Below, one piece after another: positions 41,884-51,121 of a stretch of DNA of 64,000 nt (positions are counted from its first letter, which is position 1; each line of letters begins with the position of its first letter). The notes under the pieces were generated by a model. The model saw nothing but the letters and a program-made list of their open reading frames with translations, did not search any database and had not been told where the DNA came from. Position numbers and translations under genes: made by a program. The DNA comes from Lentisphaerae bacterium GWF2_49_21. GTDB lineage: Bacteria > Verrucomicrobiota > Lentisphaeria > Victivallales > GWF2-50-93. The DNA is taken from contig MHBH01000039.1 in NCBI GenBank assembly GCA_001804805.1, positions 1 through 64,000 on the forward strand, given 5' to 3'.

Positions 41884-44157
41884 ATGAAAGCAAAAGACAT
41901 GAAGGAGTTTACTGATTCAGTGAAGAGTTATGCGTTACAGGAAGGGGCAGACCTTGTCGGAATAGCGCCTGTGTCACGGTATGAAGGTGCTCCACACATG
42001 CTGCGGCCACAGGCGCATCTGCCGGAGGCCAGGACCGTAATTGTCATGGCGATTCACCATCCCGACGCCTCCGTCGAATGGGGCTCGGAACCGAACAGCA
42101 ATTATTCAGGAGGATTCCAGATAGGCATGATACCCAAGCTTGACACCATGGCCCTGAGGGTGGCGCGATTCGTGGAAAAACAGGGATATGCCGCCGTGCC
42201 TCTCTCCTGCACCTTCTACTGGCGTCACCGCAAATACAAGGATGTCAATTATGATCACGCGGCATCGTTCAGCCATATGAACGCTTTTGTCGCCGCCGGA
42301 CTTGGAGAATATGGCTGGCACGGAATGGTCATGTCACCGAAATACGGCCCGCGCCAGAGGATCATTTCGGTCATCACATCCGCACCGCTTTTAGCCGATC
42401 CGCTCTATAATGGAGAATCCCTCTGCGACCGCTGCAAACAATGCGAAAAAGCATGCTGGGGGATGAACTACAAGCCGGAATATCTGCTGGAACCCAAAAC
42501 CATAAGTTTCAGCATCGAAAGCAAGAAGTTTGAATATGCAAACGTCAACCGCTGGCGCTGTTTCTGGGGCGAGCAATGCCATTTGGACATGAACCATCTG
42601 GCAAAGCAGGAAAATCTCGGCGAACAGGAAATCTATGACGCGATGGAAGACGGAGTCAAGCGCACAGGAGTTGGCGGTGCGGGCTATATGTGCTCATCTT
42701 TCAAATATTGCATGTCCGAACCTGTAAGGCAATGGGACAAGAAATATACTTCAGGGCCCAGACGCAGGAAAACTTCGCTGAGTCTAAGCGCGAACGAGCT
42801 AAGAAACATTATACTCGAAAAAGCAAAGGCTTGCGGAGCCGACAGATGCGCCATCCAGCCGATCTCATCATTTGAAAATCTCAAGGACGGATTCTATGAA
42901 GGGTTCCGCACGGAAGATCTTTTCAAGACATTCCGGTGGGTTGTCACTCTTGGTCGCGAGATCCCAATATGCCTTTCAAAAGACGGACTGCTGGCTCAAA
43001 AAAACGATACTGCCTTCTCTATGGCAAGAGGTCGAATGATGGCTGGAATCCTCGACATTGCCCGACAATTTGACGACTCAGGTCTTGAGGCTATGCAGAC
43101 ATGGGGGCAGTCAGGATTCAGTGGCCAAGCCGCAAAACTTGCCGGATGGGCCGACAAATTCAAATACCCGGCAGAGGGACAAAGCAGCTGTCTTACATTG
43201 GAGTCTGTGGTCTGCAATGCATCTTTAAGCGAGGAGATCATATCAATCCCCGGTGAGCTTGATGACATTGCTCCGCAGGATATCGTCTCTTCCACCGTCG
43301 GACGCCTGCCCCACGTTGATCTTATTGGTATGGCAAAGCTCAGAAGCCTTGAATTTCCCACGGGAAAAGAGCTGCAGAAGCTGATTCCTCAAGGCAGGAC
43401 ACTGATCGCCATTGCAGTCGAGATGCCGGAAAGGGTAGTCGAACTCGCCGGACTCCAGGAGGCCGAATGCTCTGTTTCTTATCAATATGTGAGTTATCAT
43501 GCGACAAAAGAGGCATTTTGGGCAGCCCATGACATTGCTTCGTCGCTGGCAGCTAAAGGTCATTTTGCCTTGCCCTTGCTCGAGTTGGATTCTAGTGCAA
43601 TTGGAAGATCCTCGTTTTATGGAGCTAAAGTTCCCGACCTTCACGCGCAATCGCCTTTTGCGGCTGCAGCCGGACTTGGCATCTTGGGTAAAAGCGGTCT
43701 TCTTATCACCTCGCAGTTTGGTCCGCGCCAGCGTCTGGCCTTCGTTGTTACAAGCGCCGATTTACCGGAGAAAAAAATAATTTCGAAGGAGCCTGTATGC
43801 CCCGAAGGTTGCGTTGCGTGCGCGGAAAAATGCCGCGTAAAGGCGATTGATACGGAAAAGGCGGTCGAAATGAAGATCTCTGCTGGCAGGAGTTATCCTG
43901 TGTTTGAAAGGAACAAGGTCCGTTGCGAATGGGCAAGATCTCTTGGGATGATCGCCGGAGAGGGTTCCGATTTATTAGGTTGGAAACTTCCAGCGCTTCC
44001 GATTCCAGACAAGCTTGATGACAACTCCAGGAAGGTAGCCCGTGACAAAAAGGATCCTATCCAAAGGCTTTGCTATTGCAATCCCAACCATTCCGATACA
44101 CAGGTTGAACGATGCCTCCAAGCCTGTCCTCTCGGAAGAGCTGGGAAAAGAGTATAA
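41884..44157 (+). CDS. duplicated QueG-like iron-sulfur flavoprotein (tandem fusion)
   Basis: Start placed at ATG 41884 (AGGAAGG 8 nt upstream), giving 757 residues. The first module (1-290) resembles epoxyqueuosine reductase/reductive dehalogenase cores: EGADLVGIAPVSRY, ARTVIVMAIHHP, AAGLGEYGWHGMVMSPKYG and a 4Fe-4S motif CDRCKQCEKAC. A second, diverged module follows (VDLIGMAKLRSLEF, AAGLGILGKSGLLITSQFG, CPEGCVACAEKC). Both contain the GLGxxGxxGxxxxPxxGPRxR flavin/cobamide-type stretch. A linker of about 200 residues (SANELRNIILEKAKACGADR) is between them. QueG itself is one module of about 370 residues with a HEAT tail. Substrate unknown; regulated by the divergent AraC gene. Confidence 0.75.
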   Translation: MKAKDMKEFTDSVKSYALQEGADLVGIAPVSRYEGAPHMLRPQAHLPEARTVIVMAIHHPDASVEWGSEPNSNYSGGFQIGMIPKLDTMALRVARFVEKQGYAAVPLSCTFYWRHRKYKDVNYDHAASFSHMNAFVAAGLGEYGWHGMVMSPKYGPRQRIISVITSAPLLADPLYNGESLCDRCKQCEKACWGMNYKPEYLLEPKTISFSIESKKFEYANVNRWRCFWGEQCHLDMNHLAKQENLGEQEIYDAMEDGVKRTGVGGAGYMCSSFKYCMSEPVRQWDKKYTSGPRRRKTSLSLSANELRNIILEKAKACGADRCAIQPISSFENLKDGFYEGFRTEDLFKTFRWVVTLGREIPICLSKDGLLAQKNDTAFSMARGRMMAGILDIARQFDDSGLEAMQTWGQSGFSGQAAKLAGWADKFKYPAEGQSSCLTLESVVCNASLSEEIISIPGELDDIAPQDIVSSTVGRLPHVDLIGMAKLRSLEFPTGKELQKLIPQGRTLIAIAVEMPERVVELAGLQEAECSVSYQYVSYHATKEAFWAAHDIASSLAAKGHFALPLLELDSSAIGRSSFYGAKVPDLHAQSPFAAAAGLGILGKSGLLITSQFGPRQRLAFVVTSADLPEKKIISKEPVCPEGCVACAEKCRVKAIDTEKAVEMKISAGRSYPVFERNKVRCEWARSLGMIAGEGSDLLGWKLPALPIPDKLDDNSRKVARDKKDPIQRLCYCNPNHSDTQVERCLQACPLGRAGKRV

Positions 44158-44299
44158 ATTTAACGGGAGTAGCTATGTCTTAAACCTGATTTTCAACCCC
44201 CGAAAATCGCTTGTAAGACAATTTTTATCAGCAATTAGATTTCTTAAAAGGTGATGCGGTTTAAACACGAATGCGGACAAAATAACAGCGGAGTGCGAA

Positions 44300-45064
44300 A
44301 TGAAGTTAATAAAAAATAGATTTACCATCATAGAGCTGCTCGCTGTGCCAGCCGTAGCTAACGGACAGTTCTATCCGGAGCGAAGGCAAGTTCGAAAAGC
44401 ATTTACGCTTATCGAACTGTTGGTGGTGATTGCGATTATCACAATCCTTGCAGCTCTTCTCCTGCCAGCATTGCAGATGGCGAGGGAAAGCGCCTTGAGC
44501 ATAACGTGCAAGTCCAACATGAAACAGTTAGGCACAGGTTGTTTGATGTACGCGGGGGATTTCCAGGATCGCTTTCCACCTAACACTGTGCGTTTTGACA
44601 GTTTTACCTGGAAAGGGGTGACGAGGAGTCCTGCTTGGTTGAGATGGGACTCGGCGATATATCTCGGGCAGTATCTGAACAGCGACACCGTTTGCTCTTC
44701 ATCGTTTGCCCCAAGTGAACAATATCCCTCCTCGCCAGTCTTCTTCTGTCCGAAATGGTATAGCGAATACTTCCTTAACCCGCCCGGAGAGAAGTTGGGC
44801 ATAGGCTATAGCTGGTGTAGCACTAACTTCAACGGAGGAGATTGGCTGCCAATAACCAAGGCCAACAATGCGAGTAAAGTCTTGACATTTGCCGACACTC
44901 CCGGCATATGGCAGTTCAACAGTATTGATATTACTGGACAGTACCCGCCGATGTACCGGCATAACAGAAGCTGTAATCTGACTTTTATGGATGGACACGT
45001 TGAATTTACAAACAGCATACGCAATGACTACAACGCTGGCCTTATCGATTTATATATGAGGTGA
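44300..45064 (+). CDS. pseudopilin-like H-X9-DG protein with doubled prepilin motif
   Basis: CGGAG lies 7 nt before ATG 44300. The N-terminus has two prepilin-like stretches: [17 protein letters not shown] (near 6-22), cut short by a proline, and [18 protein letters not shown] (near 33-50), the functional-looking helix. The domain ends with [15 protein letters not shown], the H-X9-DG motif. The first copy may be a relic of a duplicated start or a leader piece. 254 residues. The 140 bases before it hold no gene. Confidence 0.8.
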   Translation: MKLIKNRFTIIELLAVPAVANGQFYPERRQVRKAFTLIELLVVIAIITILAALLLPALQMARESALSITCKSNMKQLGTGCLMYAGDFQDRFPPNTVRFDSFTWKGVTRSPAWLRWDSAIYLGQYLNSDTVCSSSFAPSEQYPSSPVFFCPKWYSEYFLNPPGEKLGIGYSWCSTNFNGGDWLPITKANNASKVLTFADTPGIWQFNSIDITGQYPPMYRHNRSCNLTFMDGHVEFTNSIRNDYNAGLIDLYMR

Positions 45065-45202
45065 GTTCAAAGTTACGAAGATGAAATAAGAGCTGAGAGA
45101 ATTCCGTGCTATTTTAATTTTGCGTAAAAAAGATAGCAAACACAAACCCGTGGGAGAGTGCTTATGGGAATTCTTTCAGGAGTATTTAATAGCATACAGA
45201 AG

Positions 45203-45300
45203 TGGGCAGAAGCTGAGGGTAGGGGATAACAGGAAAGGTAACTTCTTGGCAAGGTTGCCCAGATGTCAGGCTAATGTGCAGGATTTCCGGCGGACTGGAG
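45203..45300 (+). repeat. dispersed palindromic repeat, copy D
   Basis: TCTTGGCAA-GG-TTGCCCAGA (45244-45263, one mismatch) is preceded by the GCAGAAG...TAGGGGATAACAGG block shared with copy A. It is followed by GTCAGG...TTTCCGGCGGACTGG shared with B and C, so this is the fullest copy. The gap 45065-45455 holds only this repeat; a 93-codon frame at 45120-45401 runs through it and shows no protein features. Confidence 0.65.
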
Positions 45301-45455
45301 AGGTGATGGAAGGAGTCCAATGCAGTCTCCTCCGCTGTAAAACAGGTGATATTTTCAAAACCCTCCTAATAAATATCCATCGCCTGCGTCTTATCATCTG
45401 AAGCGCGGAGCATCCCGCCCCGCGCAACCAGAACTATTCAACGCAAGGAGATCCC

Positions 45456-46217
45456 ATGAAAGCAAAAGCACTGGCCGCAATCCTCGCAGCAATGGCTGTA
45501 TGCCCGCTCATGGCGCAGCAGCCGCAGATGTACGACGACCGCCCGAAGATCACCGTCGGCGGTGAGGCCGTGGTCAACGTGGAGCCGGACAAGATCGTAA
45601 TCTCGCTCGGGATTGAAACCAAGGACAAGGACATCATGGCCGCCAAGCAGCAGAACAACGACATCATGAAGAAGACCATTGCCGTGCTCAGGGAGTCCGG
45701 CATTGCCGACAAGGATATCCAGACTGACAACCTATCGATCGAGCCGAGGTACGGCAACAACTACACCAGGGAGGACTTCCACGGCTACTTCGTAAGGAAC
45801 ACGCTTGCCGTGACGCTGAAACAGGCAAACAAGGTCGAGGAGGTCGTCACCAGGGTCCTGCAGGCCGGGGTGAACTACATCCACGGGATCGACTTCCAGA
45901 CCACCGAGCTGAAGAAGTACCGCGAACAGGCCAGGGAGCTTGCGCTCAAGGCGGCGAAGGAGAAGGCCGTGAAGATGGCGGAAGTGCTGGGGCAGTCGGT
46001 CGGGATGCCCGTGCAGATCAGCGAGAACAGCTATGGAACCCCGTGGTGGTACTATTCGAGCTGGTCGGGCTGGGGCTATGGCCGCGGGCAGGGCGGCATG
46101 TCGCAGAACGTGGTGCAGAACGTGCAGGGCGGCTCCGGCGAGATCTCGGAGAGCATCGCACTCGGGAAGATATCCATAAGGGCGAATGTCAATGTCACCT
46201 TCGAGCTGAAGAAGTGA
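45456..46217 (+). CDS. SIMPL domain protein (DUF541), periplasmic
   Basis: AAGGAG precedes ATG 45456. A signal peptide (LAAILAAMAVCPLMAQ) is followed by the SIMPL domain: KITVGGEAVVNVEPDKIVIS, QQNNDIMKKTIAVLRESGI, DIQTDNLSIEPRY, FVRNTLAVTL and KAAKEKAVKMAEVLGQSVG. The C-terminal part has a tryptophan/glycine-rich insert (WWYYSSWSGWGYGRGQGG). The family is periplasmic or outer-membrane associated and linked to oxidative or envelope stress; activity is not established. GC-rich codon use contrasts with the preceding region. Confidence 0.92.
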   Translation: MKAKALAAILAAMAVCPLMAQQPQMYDDRPKITVGGEAVVNVEPDKIVISLGIETKDKDIMAAKQQNNDIMKKTIAVLRESGIADKDIQTDNLSIEPRYGNNYTREDFHGYFVRNTLAVTLKQANKVEEVVTRVLQAGVNYIHGIDFQTTELKKYREQARELALKAAKEKAVKMAEVLGQSVGMPVQISENSYGTPWWYYSSWSGWGYGRGQGGMSQNVVQNVQGGSGEISESIALGKISIRANVNVTFELKK

Positions 46218-46268
46218 ATGCCGGAAGGCCGGCCTGGTCAGCCATGCCGTCTGCAAGAGGGAGCTTCT

Positions 46269-47132
46269 TCATGGCGCCGCCATGGGCTCCCTGAACTCGA
46301 AGTCCGTCCCGGGATTGTTGGGATTCCAGCGGTACAGCTCGTCGGACATCACGAACTGGGTGTCGGCCACGCCGCGCCAGCCTATCCTGACCTGCGGCCC
46401 CTCGAGATCCTTGAGCCTCTTCAGCTGAGCGGAACTCAGGCATGCTGCGACCGCCTGGTCCCTTTCAATGAGCATGCCCTTGATCTTCACCAGCAGCGCA
46501 ATCTGCTCCTTCTCCAGTTTTATAGACTCCTCGTCGGTGACCCTTTCCTTCAGGAATATAAGGCCGCCGACCCTCTTCCTGGGCACGTAGAGCCGCCTGT
46601 CCCAGTCATCGACGACGGTCTTAATGCTTATCTTCTGGTTGTCGGAAATCTCCAGTTGTGCGGCGAGCCTTTCATCGTAGTTGACCAGCAGCGGGCCGCG
46701 GGTCTGCAGCTCGATCCTCCTCAGTACGTCCTTCTGCTCCTGCGTCAGTACGGAGTTGATGCCGTTTTCATAAAAGGAGTAGACCAGCCTGCCCTTGCGC
46801 AGCTGCCACTGCTTCCTGTAGGCGAGATTGGCCTCGCTGGTCATGCCGCCCGGAGCGAATATCGTGTCATGCCGTTCCCTGGCCAGCTCCGCATATCCGG
46901 GCATCGCCTCGGGCATGGTCGTGAAAACCTTCTGCAGGGCCTGCTTCTGCGCGCCGGTGAGCTGCAGCAGGGCGCCCACCTCCTGCTGGGCGAAGGGGTA
47001 GAGGAGGCGCTTCAGGGAGAGCTTGTATTCCGGAACGTCGAGATAGCGGCGCGCGGGGCTCTCCTCGTAGGTCGCACAGCCTGCGAGCAGTGCGATGATG
47101 ATGCAGAGGAAGATCAATGAGGATGATTTCAT
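46269..47132 (-). CDS. lipoprotein of unknown function (287 aa)
   Basis: The lipobox IALLAGCATY places C18 as the lipidated residue. The mature part is mainly helical with LTGAQKQALQKVFTTMPEAM and LTQEQKDVLRRIELQ, and three repeats of a Q/K-rich helix that resemble the Spy/CpxP-like LT-x-x-Q motif. It would sit in the periplasmic face of a membrane. The start overlaps the stop of the XRE gene by four bases, so the regulator and lipoprotein are co-expressed. No close family recognised. Confidence 0.75.
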   Translation of the reverse strand: MKSSSLIFLCIIIALLAGCATYEESPARRYLDVPEYKLSLKRLLYPFAQQEVGALLQLTGAQKQALQKVFTTMPEAMPGYAELARERHDTIFAPGGMTSEANLAYRKQWQLRKGRLVYSFYENGINSVLTQEQKDVLRRIELQTRGPLLVNYDERLAAQLEISDNQKISIKTVVDDWDRRLYVPRKRVGGLIFLKERVTDEESIKLEKEQIALLVKIKGMLIERDQAVAACLSSAQLKRLKDLEGPQVRIGWRGVADTQFVMSDELYRWNPNNPGTDFEFREPMAAP

Positions 47133-47485
47133 CTGTCCCGCCTTTTCAGTTTTTTAGCGTATTCCAGGAGTTCCATCCTTCCGTGGCGGTCCATCTTCCG
47201 GTAGAGCTCGAAGAGCTTCAGCATCTCCTGGGCTCCGCTTCCTTCAAGCCAGTTGCCTATGGCATCCCTTGCGCTGTCTGACTCGTACCTGCGCATGTCC
47301 ATGTTCTCCTTCCTGGCGAACGCGAGCAGCTTCTGCTTTGTGCGGATTCCGGGATTCCTGATCTCGTTCTTCCATAACGAAACAGACTGCTGGCTTATGC
47401 CGCATGCGGCGGCCAGCTCCTGCTGGTTCATGCACTTCAACTCCATGATGTCCCTTACGAGGAGGTACCAGTCGATTGTCTTCAT
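47129..47485 (-). CDS. XRE-type helix-turn-helix protein (118 aa)
   Basis: LKCMNQQELAAACGISQQSVSLWKNEIRNP is a canonical Cro/CI helix-turn-helix (residues 16-45). It is followed by a helical tail with GAQEMLKLFELYRKMDRHGR, a stretch frequent at the end of XRE repressors (dimerisation). Probably represses its own operon with the lipoprotein. An AAAGGAACC-like site precedes the ATG. Confidence 0.85.
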   Translation of the reverse strand: MKTIDWYLLVRDIMELKCMNQQELAAACGISQQSVSLWKNEIRNPGIRTKQKLLAFARKENMDMRRYESDSARDAIGNWLEGSGAQEMLKLFELYRKMDRHGRMELLEYAKKLKRRDR

Positions 47486-47548
47486 GATCAGGTTCCTTTG
47501 CTTTCAATATACATATCAGTGGTTTCTTTTCCATGCAGCGACCGGGAA

Positions 47549-48712
47549 TCACACCAGCAGCATGATCACAGCAAGAATTACGAAAAATATGCCCATGGCG
47601 ATCTTGCCGATCACAACGTCCCGCTTCGACCAGTTGCGCATTGTGGCAAGTCCTGTTCCCAGATACGCTGCTGCAAACACCGCGATCAGCGGGATTATGA
47701 ACATTACGTTATACAGGAGAAGATAGAATATCCATTTCAGGGATGACGCATCCTGCTTGGCCATCAGGGCCAGGGCCGGGACATAGACCTGCCCGGTGCA
47801 GACGCTTTCAATGAGTGTGACCAGGAATCCTGTCACAAGCGCACCTGTGGCGAGATATCTGAAATGCGTGCCTTTCTTTATGATATTATGGATTCTTTTT
47901 TTCAATGACTCGGGCAGCTGCAGCAGGACTCCACCGGCATTGCCTGTCTTCCTGAAGATCCAGGCGTCCCTAAAAGATATGATCGCGAACACCAGCAGGA
48001 CGGCGAACATTCCCCGGTTCAAGATCGTCCTCATCATTTCATATCCATAGAATATCTTTATGAACCTCAGTATTCCGAGACCGAGCAGAAAGTATGTGAT
48101 GAAACAGGTAAGGCAGTAGATCAGACCGAAAAAAAGAAGCCTCCTGCCTTTCACTCCGGAGACCGCAAGGACGCTCATGAAGAATACAAGCGTTGAAAAG
48201 ACACAAGGATTTATCCCGTCGACAAGACCGGCGGCCGATACCGCCGCAACTGTAATTTTGCCGCTCCTCCCTTCCATGATCTTTCTGGCATTGGCCGGCG
48301 CATATTCGTCCTTGGCCGGCTCTTCCCCGTTGGAGAGGATTTCATTTATTTTCGCCGGCATTCCGCGTTCTATCTCCTTATATCCGTTAAAAGGATACTT
48401 TCTGTTCAGGATCATGCATACCGGCTCGTTCGCCGTGATGCCAAGCTTCTCCTGGTAGTATGCCAGCCTTATGAAATTCTCCTTTTTCCCGATATCGAAC
48501 TGGGTCAGGCGGTATCTGCCGGAATATCTGTCATCGAGCGAAGGTATAGTGAACTTGCTTATGAGTTCGCATTCTGCGCATCCCGGCTGGTAAAAATATT
48601 CGATTATCACCATGGCAGGAGCATCGCCATTCCCATCCTCCACGGAAGTGCCGGATGCCTGAGCCCCCGTTAAAGCAAGCAGAAGGATAAATACTATGGA
48701 AATCATTTTCAT
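47549..48712 (-). CDS. thioredoxin-like / DsbD (CcdA) membrane fusion
   Basis: A signal peptide (ISIVFILLLALTGAQA) is followed by a periplasmic thioredoxin-like domain with the CxxC site in FYQPGCAECELISKF. From about residue 145 come six or more membrane helices of the DsbD/CcdA electron carrier with its cysteines in GLVDGINPCVFSTLVFF and VTLIESVCTGQVYVPAL. Electrons would pass across the inner membrane to reduce periplasmic thiols. 387 residues. Neighbours (transglutaminase, rhodanese, DUF1573) form a redox/envelope group. Confidence 0.88.
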   Translation of the reverse strand: MKMISIVFILLLALTGAQASGTSVEDGNGDAPAMVIIEYFYQPGCAECELISKFTIPSLDDRYSGRYRLTQFDIGKKENFIRLAYYQEKLGITANEPVCMILNRKYPFNGYKEIERGMPAKINEILSNGEEPAKDEYAPANARKIMEGRSGKITVAAVSAAGLVDGINPCVFSTLVFFMSVLAVSGVKGRRLLFFGLIYCLTCFITYFLLGLGILRFIKIFYGYEMMRTILNRGMFAVLLVFAIISFRDAWIFRKTGNAGGVLLQLPESLKKRIHNIIKKGTHFRYLATGALVTGFLVTLIESVCTGQVYVPALALMAKQDASSLKWIFYLLLYNVMFIIPLIAVFAAAYLGTGLATMRNWSKRDVVIGKIAMGIFFVILAVIMLLV

Positions 48713-48785
48713 ATTTTACGCACTCGCATGCTTAACCATGCCACGCAGAATTATCCGCAGGCGTACTGGCATCTCCCGGCGGACA

Positions 48786-49700
48786 TCAGTGCATTTCCGC
48801 CTTCATTCCATCGCCGAGGATGCGGAACCGGCTGAACCCGGACATTGGCGAATCCGGAGCGGAACCGAGAATATTGGTTGCAATGAACTGCTCTCTTTTT
48901 CCGTCGAATATCCTCTTCTGGGGATCTGCAATATGCCATGATCCGTTTTCCCGGTATTCAGCCCAGTTATGGTAGGAAGAGGTTGAGATCACGGCATCCT
49001 TGGAACAGACATAACCACCAATTGTCCTCGAGGGAATTCCGGAAGCCCTGCACAGGGCCGTGAAGAGGAAGGCGGACTCGGTACAGTCGCCCTTCCTGTT
49101 GCGCAGGGCGTACATGGCGCCTTTTTCCTGGGGGGAATAACCTTCATAGGCAATGTTGCCGGAGACCCATTCATAGACCTTCCTGGGATTTCCGAGGGTT
49201 CCAGCAAGCCGGATTATCTCGGGCGCATCGGATTCGATGTTCTTTTCAGGCTTAAGGAAACGTTCCGGAGGGCAGGTTGCATCCGACGGTGTCAGGCCTG
49301 AGAGCGGCACCTGCACCTTGATGGTCAACACTATCTTCTGGAAAGGCGCGACATCCTGGAACACAAAGTGCAGAATCGTATTGCCGAGTTCGTCACCGAG
49401 TGCCTCGTATCTATAAGAGGAGGAGATTCCCGAGCCCTTTTTAGCATCGTCCAGCCCAATCGGCGCAAAAGTCCAGAAATCAACCTTCGGCAAAGGTCTG
49501 TTTGTAGTGTTTTCGAGCGTGAATGAATACGAGATGTTCCTGACTGTGGAACTGTTTTTCCCTTCCGCTGAAGGGATGTCTGGCAAGACGGATACTGTCG
49601 CTGTCCTTTCCGTCCCGCATGAGGCCAGCGCCAAAATGGAAAGCGCAAGCAAGCATTTGCTGATCATTCGCACCGCCTTGCCGAAGCCGTTTACTGCCAT
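48786..49700 (-). CDS. transglutaminase-like lipoprotein
   Basis: A lipobox (LALSILALASC, cysteine at 28) marks a lipoprotein. The C-terminal domain is transglutaminase-like: the cysteine in RKGDCTESAFLFTALCRASG, the histidine in SSYHNWAEYRENG and the aspartate in WHIADPQKR make the C-H-D triad. The region before is beta-rich (SYSFTLENTTNRPLPKVDFW). Likely a peptidase or crosslinker acting in the envelope. 304 residues with GGGGGAAA before the ATG. Confidence 0.88.
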   Translation of the reverse strand: MAVNGFGKAVRMISKCLLALSILALASCGTERTATVSVLPDIPSAEGKNSSTVRNISYSFTLENTTNRPLPKVDFWTFAPIGLDDAKKGSGISSSYRYEALGDELGNTILHFVFQDVAPFQKIVLTIKVQVPLSGLTPSDATCPPERFLKPEKNIESDAPEIIRLAGTLGNPRKVYEWVSGNIAYEGYSPQEKGAMYALRNRKGDCTESAFLFTALCRASGIPSRTIGGYVCSKDAVISTSSYHNWAEYRENGSWHIADPQKRIFDGKREQFIATNILGSAPDSPMSGFSRFRILGDGMKAEMH

Positions 49701-49750
49701 AAAGAAGATTTCCCCCGGTTTTTTTTACAGCCCACGTCTGCCTGACAGGA

Positions 49751-50980
49751 TCATTTGCATCCGCAGTCCGTCAGGCTCGTTACAAATTCTGTTTTTTTTC
49801 CGGACACGAATTTCCGGACGTAGAGCTTGAATGCGTTTATGCCGCCGTCCAGGTAGAAGACATTCTTCACGCCTATCTCCCTGAGGTATGAGTCAACAAG
49901 AAGATATTTTTTCTCGTCGTTGTCGCAGATCACTATTCTGGAAGGGGGCGTCTTTTCATATGCCTTCTTCCATTCGCCGATGAACTGCTCCTTGCCTGCC
50001 AGGGATACTTCAAAGGAAGGCATCTTGTCAAGGATTTCACTTCCTGTCGCGCCGCCTGCGAGGTTGACAATCACTACGCCCTTCCTGTGCGCGCAGAGGA
50101 AAAGCTGGGCCGGCGATATGCCTGAGACCGACATCAGCTTCGGATAGCCGTAGATTTCATGTCCGGACCTCCACCAGGCGTTTATTCCGCCGTCCAATAC
50201 AAGGACGTCGAATCCGGTCTTGGAAAGCAATGAGGCCGCCTCCACGAGCGGATGCCGGTCGAATCCGTTGTCTACCAGGACTATTTTCTTCTTCTCAAGC
50301 CATTTCGAGCCCCTGATCGACTGCACAGGCATATTGATCGAATCCTTTATCCTGTATTCCTTGAACTCTTCGGCATTCCTTGTGTCCACGACGACGACAT
50401 CCTGTCTGGATCCGACAAGCTCGGAGAACTTCTCCACGGAAATCAGGATTTTCTCCTCGGACAAGGATCCCGTGCCAGTCTTTTCCTCGGGTGAAACTAT
50501 CTCTCCAGTCACCTTGGCCGCCTCCTTTGTCCCGTCCCCGTAGAATATCTCGACCTTGGAATCTATCTTCGAAGCCTGCCTGGGCCAGATGACAATGCTG
50601 ATGGTGCCGGACTTTCCTTTCGGGACCTTCGCCGGGAAATCGGCAATGACTACCTGCGGATCTGAAGAAAGAACCTTGTCTATTCCGACATCGGCCGCTC
50701 CGGTGTTTTCGATTTCAAGCTTGATTGCTCCTGTATCGGACAAGGGGATCTTATCGAAGCTTGCGGTGCGGGACTTTAGAAATGACGGTTGAAGAGGCTT
50801 GTCATCAGCTGCAAGGACGGAGGTGTGCAATGAGAGAATGAAGGACATCGCGGCCAGCGTCCCGATCCCCCGGCAAAAAGACAACGGAAGTAATCGCAGG
50901 AGGGATCCCGGAAGGACGGCATCACCCACGCGACAACCTGATATTCCTGTACCTGATAGGATAAAAAACCTCATTTTCAT
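49751..50980 (-). CDS. DUF1573-like domain with two rhodanese domains
   Basis: After an export signal (around 36-58, ending SVLAADD) comes a DUF1573/ASH-like sandwich (KSRTASFDKIPLSDTGAIKLEIENTG, cut here by domain not length). Then rhodanese domain 1 (VDTRNAEEFKEYRIKDSINMP) and domain 2 (VIVNLAGGATGSEIL, VKNVFYLDGGINAFKLY). The active loop of domain 1 reads VLVDNGFDRHP with no cysteine. Domain 2 has VICDNDEKK, with a cysteine but no arginine loop. Both are probably non-catalytic or binding-only. 409 residues, divergent from the DUF1573 gene at 51122. Confidence 0.75.
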   Translation of the reverse strand: MKMRFFILSGTGISGCRVGDAVLPGSLLRLLPLSFCRGIGTLAAMSFILSLHTSVLAADDKPLQPSFLKSRTASFDKIPLSDTGAIKLEIENTGAADVGIDKVLSSDPQVVIADFPAKVPKGKSGTISIVIWPRQASKIDSKVEIFYGDGTKEAAKVTGEIVSPEEKTGTGSLSEEKILISVEKFSELVGSRQDVVVVDTRNAEEFKEYRIKDSINMPVQSIRGSKWLEKKKIVLVDNGFDRHPLVEAASLLSKTGFDVLVLDGGINAWWRSGHEIYGYPKLMSVSGISPAQLFLCAHRKGVVIVNLAGGATGSEILDKMPSFEVSLAGKEQFIGEWKKAYEKTPPSRIVICDNDEKKYLLVDSYLREIGVKNVFYLDGGINAFKLYVRKFVSGKKTEFVTSLTDCGCK

Positions 50981-51121
50981 AATTATTAAATTGCAATGAC
51001 AGTCATTTGATTTAATTTACCAATATATAATACGCCACGGCACTTTCAAGCTGTAGCCATCTGTATCGGTGTCGGGGAAGGGCTGGAAGACATATCTTTC
51101 CAAATATGGGGTTCTCGCAAG

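Noticed and set aside
45120-45401. 93-codon plus-strand frame
   Set aside because: Runs through dispersed repeat copy D and has no homologous counterpart at the other copies, where the same sequence carries stops.
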